64,000 bases of DNA from Sweltsa coloradensis (Eukaryota > Arthropoda > Insecta > Plecoptera > Chloroperlidae). The notes below the pieces were generated by a model. That model saw only the letters and a list, made by a program, of their open reading frames with translations, had not been told where the DNA came from and searched no databases. The translations under genes were made by a program, and so were the position numbers. Within the stretch, counting starts at the first letter, position 1. Each line of letters starts with the position of its first letter. The DNA lies in contig JAMZAV010002210.1 of the NCBI GenBank assembly GCA_024449915.1, positions 25,221-89,220 of the forward strand, written 5' to 3'. Shown here piece by piece: positions 56,201 to 64,000 of this stretch.

Positions 56201-59200
56201 CCAAGCCAACCCTGTTGGCGCCGACACCATCCATGCGCGAACAATGACCAACTAGAGTCTGGTATGTTTAAATAGGAAACCAAGGAAGCTGGACACGATT
56301 CCACTGGCGGGCGGCGCCAGACTCAACAAGGCAGATAAGATTAAAAAAATAATATAACACGAATAATTAAGATGGTCTCATAAACATTTTTATTTCTTAG
56401 ATTTACTTACTCGAACGTTGTTGGACTGACGTTGGTCTTGAGCGGCTCGCTACCGGATTCAAACTTGTTTGCTATGGTCACGTTGTACTTACTCGAACGT
56501 TGTTGGACTGACGTTGATCTTGAGCGGCTCACTACCGGATTCAAACTTGTTTGCTATGGTCACGTTGTACTTACTCGAACGTTGTTGGACTGACGTTGAT
56601 CTTGAGCGGCTCACTACCGGATTCAAACTTGTTTGCTATGGTCACGTTGTACTTACTCGAACGTTGTTGGACTGACGTTGATCTTGAGCGGCTCACTACC
56701 GGATTCAAACTTGTTTGCTATGGTCACGTTGTACTTACTCGAACGTTGTTGGACTGACGTTGATCTTGAGCGGCTCACTACCGGATTCAAACTTGTTTGC
56801 TATGGTCACGTTGTACTTACTCGAACGTTGTTGGACTGACGTTGATCTTGAGCGGCTCGCTACCGGATTCAAACTTGTTTGCTATGGTCACGTTGTACTT
56901 ACTCGAACGTTGTTGGACTGACGTTGATCTTGAGCGGCTCACTACCGGATTCAAACTTGTTTGCTATGGTCACGTTGTACTTACTCGAACGTTGTTGGAC
57001 TGACGTTGATCTTGAGCGGCTCGCTACCGGATTCAAACTTGTTTGCTATGGTCACGTTGTACTTACTCGAACGTTGTTGGACTGACGTTGATCTTGAGCG
57101 GCTCGCTACCGGATTCAAACTTGTTTGCTATGGTCACGTTGGACTTACTCGAACGTTGTTGGACTGACGTTGATCTTGAGCGGCTCACTACCGGATTCAA
57201 ACTTGTTTGCTATGGTCACGTTGTACTTACTCGAACGTTGTTGGACTGACGTTGATCTTGAGCGGCTCGCTACCGGATTCAAACTTGTTTGCTATGGTCA
57301 CGTTGTGCCCGAACAGGCAATACCTGGGCATCTTCTTGCCCACTACGCCCGCCAGTACCGTGCCCGTATGCAGGCCAATCCTCATCTGGAACACAAGTCG
57401 TGAACAATCTCTCTTGCAACTAGTTGCACAGAATACAATATACGTGTATGGTCATGTGACATTATTATCAGCAATTCTAAGTGAATACAAATTTCTATCC
57501 ATCTATCATTATACTAGGGAAACGCCAAAGTCGTTGTTAGACGAGTGAGTGAGCCATGTGTTGAGTACCCGGTAACATTCCTTTTCTTCCCCCTACCTTA
57601 TAGGCATCCCTAGCCTATCTAATCATTAGTAGACCATTAGGTGCTCAGGAAGCGACCCTCCCCCCCCCCCCCCTCGAACTAATTTTCACTTTAGCAGTTT
57701 TGTTCAGAAACAAATCACGATTAATAATCCACCTGTTTGCCACTTGGCAGCTGGGGCGTTTGACCTCCAGGGGTGTCCAAAGTCGAAAGTTGCGAAACTT
57801 TGACCTGCTATAACGGTCAAAGTTTTTGATAAAATTCCAAGATTATTTTTAATTATCATTTAACACATTATTTTTGATTTTTTAAAACAAAAGTGATTTC
57901 ACTTTTTGTAAAGGGGTGCCCAAAATTAATAATAATCGATTTTACTGTTTTATACACTTTAACATTAAAGATTGGACATATAATCCGCATTAAAGCTTTA
58001 TTTTATACATAAAATGAAAAAACACTGAATTTAAAAAATAAATTATGCAAAAACAATTCAAGGGCAGTCCAAAATGCTGGTGTTTATATTATTGCTATTA
58101 TACAACTTTTTTTTAAGTGCTAAAAATGTGGTAATGTTACTAAAATCAGTAAACCTGTCTAAGAATACGTATTGTATGTGGGCCTAGCAAAGAATTATAA
58201 TTTCTATCAGGGTTGTCCAAAATTTTGAATTTTGAAACTTTACCTAGGAAAAATATATGAACATATGTTTGCTTATGAGACATTGGACACCCCTACCGTC
58301 TAAACGCCTCAGATGTTAACTGACAAACATGCATGCATGAGAAAAACATAGTTTTAACTGTGAGAAAACACACACTGTTATAAGTTCGAGGGGGTTATAT
58401 ACGTACAGATGAAAGAATGGCCGCCACAAGTTTCATACTATTTTGTGACTTTTTGGACAACCCTGTGTGTACATATAGCAAATCAGTAGGTGTATTATGT
58501 TTTGACATCATGTATGATGTTAGTTCTTGCAATCAAATTATAAAATGAAGATTAATTTGCATTAGAAAAAATATTTTAACATATATTTGCATATGTGACT
58601 TTGGACACCCCTACCGTCTAAACGCCCCAGCTGCCAATTGGAAAACAGGCAGAAATGGAAAGAACGATTAATTTCCTTTAAGAAAACATATGGTAGCATT
58701 AGTTCGAGGGGGGGGGGGGGGAGGGGGGATTAAGAGTCACCTAACGGTCTATAGGCTACAGTGGAGCAAAGGTTCTATACTCAAAGGCATTATGGCCTAA
58801 ACTATGACCAAAACTTAAATACCCTATTATTTATACGAATATTATAATCAAACTTAAATGCAAATGTTCCCGCGTACTCAACACATGACTCTCTCACTCG
58901 TCTAACAACGACCTTGGCGTTTCCCTAGTCGAGTTGGCTAAAGCGCCCTTATAGCCGAAATGTGGGAGACGTGGGTTCAATAGTCGGGAAAGATTTTGTT
59001 ATTACTGGATTGTATTTTTTAAATTATTTAACATGTTTTGAAATGTATATAACGCAGTGAAGTCCATCATCTGTGACAATACTATGGAAAACATAGCCAG
59101 TGCGAAATACGTGAAAATATTGCAAGGTTTACTCAATCTACGAGCGGAATTTGGGGGTACCTTGACGGTCAACATTCGATTAACCTTGGACACGGCATTT

Positions 59201-62200
59201 CACAGCCAGGTAAATAACAAACAAAAAATATTATTTCAAAATGAAAACCATTGTCGTTAAAATAATTCCGATACATTTCGACGTATTTTTCAGTTTTTTA
59301 TTTCTTGCAGGTTTAAATCGCAACAGATTGTGCTCATTTTGTTAGCAGTTCTCAGTTACCTGGTCATGGATGTCTGTTTAAAATTTCAGCTCAGTCTATT
59401 TGGCCGTTCGGCCGTATGGGACCGGACAGACAGACATTTATCATACATTTAACAAACACACAGAATTAATCACGACCAAGGCCCGATCGAGTAGCGTTGT
59501 AGACTACGTTCGCTGCGCTCACTCGTCTCATAAGTGAGTTGAACATTTGAATTGTCAGGGTATTGAATTTAGTTTGACCATTGAGATTTTTATATCTGAT
59601 GGTATGAAGTTGTAAAGGTTAATGCCCTGCCCGATACAGCAATTGAATCGAGAGATTGCATTCGTGTCGTCTTACATTATCTTATTCATCGTATTAATAT
59701 GAATATCTGAATTACAGGTTAAAAAATTAATATTATTGTAATTAAATATTATTACTTCATAAATCAGCTATCTCTATTTCCCGATATTGTTATTGCTTTT
59801 ATTACCTTTTTATGTAGAACATATACCAATTGTTACTCTGTTACGTGCCTATTTCCTTACTAACTGTGGTGATGCCAATCTAGCAACTCTTCACGTGACT
59901 TCGATGATAGCTGAACCCTGCAACCTGATTCCTGAACATTGCAACGGGTAGGTGTCCGTGATTTGAATATTGGAAATGAGATTCGTAAAACTCTAGTATT
60001 GCGAGCCGCTTCCCAGCAGCTGTCAGCTACCATCGAGAAAATGTCAAAGGAAATTAAATTAAATTTGTTCAATTTTGCCATATTGCTGGGAAATAACTTT
60101 CCTAGGGAATTAAACGACCGATAGCTTTTCCTTCGCCTCCTTCCATCGTGCACTATCAAGTTCATGAGCCCCGTTTAGACGGTTCAATGTTTTGTTGAAG
60201 ATGCCTTAAATTCAACGACCGAACACAATTTAAATATTTAAAATGAATATAATACAATAATCGTGTTCTTTTAATAGTTGATTGCCTTTGAATTTGAGTT
60301 TGAATTTGATATGGGGATTTAAACACACAATACAGTGTATGAATAATCATATAGTCAACCGGGGTAATGATTAGACAGTAAAACTTCAGTTTAATTTACC
60401 TGTGTATTATAATATAATTATTATACTATAATGCATATGTTTTTATTAAATGTTATAAATGTAGGTTTGAAACTACAAATATATTTGTTGAAATGTATAT
60501 CTAAGAATATCAAGATGTGAAATGAAAAACAATACAAATAATAATTAACTACTCTCGGTAAAAGTGGTCCGAAAATCTTTTGTGCAGTATACAGGGACTT
60601 AAAATTAGAGTGCTGTCCTGACTTAGTCCCTCATGTGTCCCGCTTTAGCCCCATTGGTAGGGCTAAAATGATCGATAAAAAGAGTCAGACGGAAAAAAAA
60701 ATTAGTCACTAAAATTATAAAATATATAGTTGTTGGTTGGTTTGGTTATGAAAATAAAACTTGTGAACATGTATCATCTTAGGTGACAAAATCTTAGTTC
60801 TTCTATTCTCATTTTATGAAATTTAACACATTTGTTAATGGTAGCGCAAACAAGACGTTCATTTATACTTTATAAGTAATACAAGATTAGTAGACTGCTT
60901 AAAGGGGCTAATACCCCAAAAATAATGTTTTACTTCGTAATCTATAGGTTTGTTAATTTGTTCTCTCTGAGACTGGTTATGAACAGTTCGGAACACAGCG
61001 GAAACGAGGCCTAGTAAAATTTCGGGATTTAGAACGGATAAAAACATGCGTTCTGACGTTCAGAGATGACCGCCATCTGTAAAATAGACGGTTTGAGATG
61101 TCACCTTATTTAAATTGAAAACTATATTTGACATAAAAAGCGTATTTTGTGTAAAATTTATTGCTAACGATGATTTAATTACCAACATAACAGTTGAGTG
61201 AATCTTCAGTACACATTTCAACCAATAAACTTTTCCCATAACCTTACTTTCATCCGTGGTAATTCAAATTTCCGCCGTATACATTCCACTCAGTTTTATC
61301 CACTTCTTTCCCGTCAGAACCGTTCGTGTTCGGACTGTTCTAGAACATCTAGAACAGGTGTCTGGAGAGAGATGAACACCACTCGAACACTTTTTTTTTA
61401 CAGCTGAACGACCATATTCATGTTCAGACAGTTTAAAACAGTTCCGGACGGACAAACAAACAAACCTTCTAGCATAATAATACACTAAAATGACCGTTTA
61501 AAAAATTATATCTTGAAACTGTGATTTTACACAAATTTTTTAATTGTTTTGATCCAGAAATTTGCAAAATTTGGCGTTTTGGGAAATTTCTTAATTTGGC
61601 TTTATCCTGAAATCGATTCTAGAGCATCGTACCAATCAAAAATGGCCATTTATAACATCGTGTCTTGAAACTGTGCACAAATATACTCTCAAACACGCAA
61701 AAATATGCATTCCAAAATCATACCCATTCTTGGTAATTAGCCTATTTTAACCGAACCACTTGCCCAAATTTCAAAACAAAATATAGATGATTTACAGAAA
61801 AGGCTGTATTTTGGATCAAAATCCTCCAAGGTCACGGGGCATAAAGATCGTCCCTATGTTATTTCTTTTGGGAGATTTTTGACGGTGGGACCTAGATCGA
61901 AAAATACAAAGTTCGATAATTTTGTTTCGGGACATGGTGGACCCAATATTTTTTTGTTAATTTCTAAATTCATAGCTAGTTAGCCTGAATGAAATGTATA
62001 TTTTGAGTTTAGCGGGTGAATACCCCTTTAATAGACAGATGTATGTTAATATATTTGTGTAAACGCAATTTGGAAGTGCCTAAGGAAGGAGTCTTGTTTC
62101 TGCAAGAAGGGCTCTGGATGCAGTGGACGTTATCTCAACTTGGCTGCATGGCACGGCCGCTGAGCCGCGGAGCTGACAGCAAACAAGATAGTAGGCGCGG

Positions 62201-63425
62201 CCGCAATGGCATCGTCAACAAAAACGAACCAAACTTCAGTGACGATAGCTCAAGTTAATTTTGTGATTAATGATAGGCTCAATCTCGTATAGGAAAAATA
62301 TGAGTAGGCCTTTAATCAACTATTACAATGTGTGAAATGTGGTACTTTTATAGGTGGATCGTTATTGACAGATAAGCTACACCTCCTTCGACGCCTCGCT
62401 TTGTGTTCCCCGCCATAATAACGAGACAAATTTGACACTAACTTCAATGAATTTGAAAATTTATCATAAAACATGGAAATATGTAATGTTTGCCGTCATA
62501 ACGGGTCTATTTTAAACAATGATCGAAAACAAAAACAAGGAAAGTTGCATATTATTCAATTAGTTTTTAAACGGCTACCGGTTCCCGTCTTAACTTTCTA
62601 ATGGCGGACAAATGAGCTTCTAGTCACCCACAAACAAAGTAATTAAAATTGTGTGGTCTCTCGAATCATGTTATCGCATACTATTATCAATATATTTATC
62701 ACTGACCAAATCATAGTCTTGGGAAACGGAGGGCGTAAAACATGAAATACTTAACGATGGTAGGGTCAGCAGTTAATTAGTGTGACATGCTAATGTGCAA
62801 GAAGGGTACAACTAAAAAATCAAATTCTCCCAAAAAGCATTGAGAATGTCATAAGAGTTTAAATATTTTGTTATTCTCTCGCTAGATTAGGATTAGGATT
62901 AGGTGTTTGTGGCCGTCCGCCTTCAAGGTATCCATACGCGATCCACGTCAGTATTCAGAGATCAGTGGCGTGTCATCTTGGGGAGATTGTTGGTAAGAAA
63001 AAAAGAAAGGTAGGCATGGTTCGGACAAGATTGGAAACAATTTGTACGTGGTGATATGGAATTATGAGAAGGAAGACGAGGAGAAGACTAAGAAATAATG
63101 GGAAAAGGGCTCCATTAAAACAATGAAAATATACCTAATAGACCATTAAACGCAAGCTGTATACTTCTAATTAGTGATATTAGGGCCTGCGCAGTTTCTT
63201 CATCCCCATTGGCTCAATATCGATAATAGACAAAGAGACGGGCTAGTCTAGCCATTTTGTTATAACTTGTTTGATACCTACATGTATGGGTTGTCCGTCG
63301 TGAGTCTGATGTTTGGAACACGTCTCGATCATCTTGAGCGCCATCCACGCGATCTGTTGAGCGTGCGACGAACTAGGCTTGTGAAGTCCGCTGGCCACGC
63401 AATACGCGTCGCCTATCGTCTCCAC
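53001..63425 (-). CDS. GUCY1A: Soluble guanylate cyclase alpha subunit, C-terminal exons (5' end outside window)
   Basis: Gene span. Exons 63282-63425, 57231-57385 and 53001-53229 join in phase (0, then 2) and encode 175 residues. The first gives VETIGDAYC, with the second metal-binding Asp of class III cyclases, and [12 protein letters not shown]. The second gives [26 protein letters not shown] and KINVSPTTF. The last gives [13 protein letters not shown] and a unique acidic tail. GDAYC with VTIANKFE is the alpha-type pattern; alpha subunits supply the metal Asp and pair with a beta subunit to make cGMP in response to NO. The heme-NO-binding, PAS and coiled-coil parts and the first metal-site motif must lie beyond 64000. 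Paralogue within the alpha family not decided. Confidence 0.88.
53240..55268. other. Guanylate cyclase alpha last intron, unassigned
   Basis: The word GTGCTTACCTAGC.TTCA and the sequence around it occur at 53485 and again at 53840, a small diverged duplication. The ORFs at 53932-54312 and 54382-54744 (-) are low-complexity or unrecognised. Confidence 0.4.
55277..55787. mobile_element. hAT-type non-autonomous element, 511 bp
   Basis: The termini CAGTGGCGGAACT and AGTTCCGCCACTG are flanked by the 8-bp direct repeat ATAGTATT (55269-55276 and 55788-55795). G/C-runs lie inside both ends (GGGCCC). It shares AGGTTTTTAGAGTGCGTTTG with the element at 20437. It inserted in the last intron of the guanylate cyclase gene. 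Confidence 0.85.
55796..56403. other. Guanylate cyclase alpha last intron, unassigned
   Basis: AT-rich intron. 56195-56335 (GTTGGCGCCGACACCATC, AACAATGACCAACTAGAGTC) is similar to about 46830-46945, so it is a dispersed repeat. Confidence 0.45.
56404..57305 (-). repeat. 11 x 82-bp tandem array of exon 3' end plus splice donor
   Basis: Exactly 11 units of 82 bp. The unit on the minus strand runs from CAACGTGACCATAGCAAAC through the exon end ACGTTCGA to GTAAGTA, i.e. 75 bases of the guanylate cyclase exon 57231-57385 and 7 of its intron. The rightmost unit is the real exon end. The other ten follow in what should be intron, each with an intact GTAAGT. Units are nearly identical; the commonest difference is A/G in GGCTC(A/G)CTACC. 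The leftmost has an extra change and its donor is followed by unique intron. Overlapping plus-strand frames of 68 residues are artefacts. Confidence 0.95.
57231..57385 (-). CDS. GUCY1A: Guanylate cyclase alpha, penultimate coding exon
   Basis: The acceptor CTTGTGTTCCAG precedes ATG AGG ATT GGC. The exon encodes 51 residues plus two bases: [51 protein letters not shown]. The donor is TTCGA|GTAAGTACAA. The domain part is the alpha-type catalytic core, with Lys where beta subunits have the transition-state Arg (my recollection of the family). If splicing used any later donor, the frame would read GAG TAA and stop at once. Confidence 0.9.
57515..58930. repeat. 1.4-kb foldback element in guanylate cyclase intron
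   Basis: The ends ACTAGGGAAACGCCAAAGTC and ACCTTGGCGTTTCCCTAGT mirror each other. The arms continue inward through GTTAGACGAGTGAGTGAG, the C-run at 57659 against the G-run at 58700, TCGAACTAA against TTAGTTCGA, and CAGCTGGGGCGTTT against its mirror. A GGACACCCCTACCGTCTAAA word is repeated at 58285 and 58603. No transposase ORF was recognised. Confidence 0.75.
58926..58990 (+). repeat. tRNA-like fragment
   Basis: GAGTTGGCTAAAGCGCCCTT then GAGACGTGGGTTCAATAGTC, an A/B-box-like pair adjoining the foldback end. Incomplete as a tRNA. Confidence 0.4.
59058..59209 (+). CDS. Possible exon of unknown gene (weak)
   Basis: A 152-nt open segment between an acceptor-like ATATAACGCAG and a donor-like CAG|GTAAAT on the plus strand, opposite to the guanylate cyclase gene. 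It reads [20 protein letters not shown] and, further on, [20 protein letters not shown]. The composition looks protein-like, but no family was recognised and no partner exon was found. It may equally be chance. Confidence 0.2.
59215..63240. other. Guanylate cyclase alpha intron, mostly unassigned
   Basis: 59390-59440 has GGCCGTTCGGCCGTATGGGA in a transposon-like context. The frame 59939-60124 (+), [20 protein letters not shown] onward, looks mildly protein-like but is unrecognised. 62896-62918 has a few TTAGGA-like repeats. No further guanylate cyclase exon is needed here, because the flanking exons join in phase. Confidence 0.45.
63282..63425 (-). CDS. GUCY1A: Guanylate cyclase alpha, antepenultimate coding exon
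   Basis: The acceptor CTCGTTTCAG precedes GTG GAG ACG ATA GGC GAC. It encodes 48 residues in phase 0/0: [48 protein letters not shown]. The donor is CAT|GTAGGT. I place the border after His because the next exon supplies MRIGLHTG, matching the PIKMRIGLHSG region recalled from vertebrate alpha subunits. The open frame beyond the donor (VGIKQ) is intronic. Confidence 0.88.
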
Positions 63426-63498
63426 CTGAAACGAGATTCATAATGTGTGTTATATTATTATTATGTATTATAGAACTATTGCAATTGTCGTAAAAGTT

Positions 63499-63571
63499 TG
63501 CCCAGACTGGGGATCGAACCTAGAGCCTCCGGCTTTAGGTACCGATGCTCTACCAACTGAGCTATCAGGGA
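63499..63571 (-). repeat. tRNA-like sequence / short SINE head, second copy
   Basis: Minus strand: GATAGCTCAGTTGGTAGAGC, TCGGTACCTAAAGCCGG, GGTTCGATCCCCAG, then GGGCAAACTTTTACGACAAT shared with the copy at 3968. The acceptor is mismatched (TCCCTGA against TCTGGGC). It lies in the intron upstream of the antepenultimate exon. Confidence 0.6.
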
Positions 63572-63574
63572 TTA

Positions 63575-64000
63575 TATATGGATTATATATTGTATAGGCC
63601 TAGTACACATGTCAAATATTTAAAAACATTCCTAGTACGTGGAGCAAAGGACTTTTTAAAGATAAATGATTTGTTATATTGGAATAATATCCGATGTTGG
63701 TAAAGTGATTCTAAACCCTTGCTGATGCTGGTGGCATCGACAAGTTAATCGTAGCCAATAAGCTATTGTCATTTGAAAATTGTGGCCCGCTGATTGGCTG
63801 ATTGCCTTGAACTGACAAACTTATAATTTTCATAGATTGTTGAAAATGTCTCAATTTCATCTACACCATCTTTGAATAAAGTGGAAATAATTAATAAGAG
63901 ATCTCAGCTCTCCTGTATGCATCACTTTGTACGTGTGTCACGTCTCACGATAAAAGCCGAACTGACTTCCTGGCGTGATGCTCACGATCATAGAACACGA
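63575..64000. other. Guanylate cyclase alpha intron to window edge
   Basis: No exon recognised; the remaining 5' exons of the gene should lie beyond the window on the minus strand. Confidence 0.45.

Noticed and set aside
56404..57305. CRISPR-like array
   Set aside because: The units are contiguous with no unique spacers, and the sequence is exon-derived in a eukaryotic gene.
56469..57548. Ten overlapping plus-strand frames of 68-113 residues beginning [10 protein letters not shown]
   Set aside because: They are shadows of the 82-bp array, which is antisense exon material of the cyclase gene; the frame shifts each unit because 82 is not a multiple of 3.
62886..62920. Telomere-like repeats (TTAGGA)
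   Set aside because: Only about three units and not TTAGGG; no further array.
63243..63281. Extension of the cyclase exon past PIH
   Set aside because: The next exon starts exactly at MRIGLHTG, so GTAGGT at 63281 is the donor.

Overview
The window is eukaryotic and AT-rich, and most of it is transposable elements. Two spliced protein-coding genes are recognisable. Gene family content does not fix the species. The frequent AGGCCTA/TAGGCCTA words, the 5S-rRNA-derived SINE, the Penelope-like retroelement with a GIY-YIG domain, and the large introns packed with repeats suggest a marine invertebrate deuterostome, most likely an echinoderm. That placement is inference.

Gene 1 (+ strand, 18409-37857) is an RBM41 orthologue, an RNA-binding protein related to the U11/U12-65K protein of the minor spliceosome. 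Five coding exons with GT/AG borders and matching phases give a 433-residue model ending in one RRM. Intron 1 holds tandem copies of the exon 1/intron 1 border. These are interrupted by a P/hAT-type MITE (8-bp target duplication) and by a nested hAT-type element (8-bp target duplication). Intron 2 holds rolling-circle-like repeats, a 5S-derived SINE and an inverted pair of Penelope-like fragments, itself split by a 746-bp foldback element. Intron 3 holds tRNA-derived SINEs, a TIR element and an exon-like segment on the minus strand.

Gene 2 (- strand, entering from the right edge and ending near 52918) is the C-terminal end of a soluble guanylate cyclase alpha subunit. Three exons (63282-63425, 57231-57385, 53001-53229) join in phase and encode most of the C-terminal part of the cyclase domain plus the tail. 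The penultimate exon's 3' part and its splice donor are repeated in exactly 11 units of 82 bp (56404-57305).

Thus both recognisable genes carry a tandem array that reiterates a 5' splice site with the word CGA|GTAAGT. In both, use of a distal copy would put an in-frame TAA straight after the normal exon end. I consider this the most unusual feature of the window.

Other regions: 1-3965 is an inverted array of a roughly 470-bp AT-rich repeat with a 1.3-kb insertion. 4900-7770 is a composite inverted block. 7.8-18 kb and 38-52 kb are repeats and unassigned intergenic DNA, including a dead non-LTR retrotransposon (40796-42135) and a 4 x 68 bp satellite. 57.5-58.9 kb is a 1.4-kb foldback in a guanylate cyclase intron. 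No rRNA operon, functional tRNA, CRISPR array or prokaryotic-type operon was seen.
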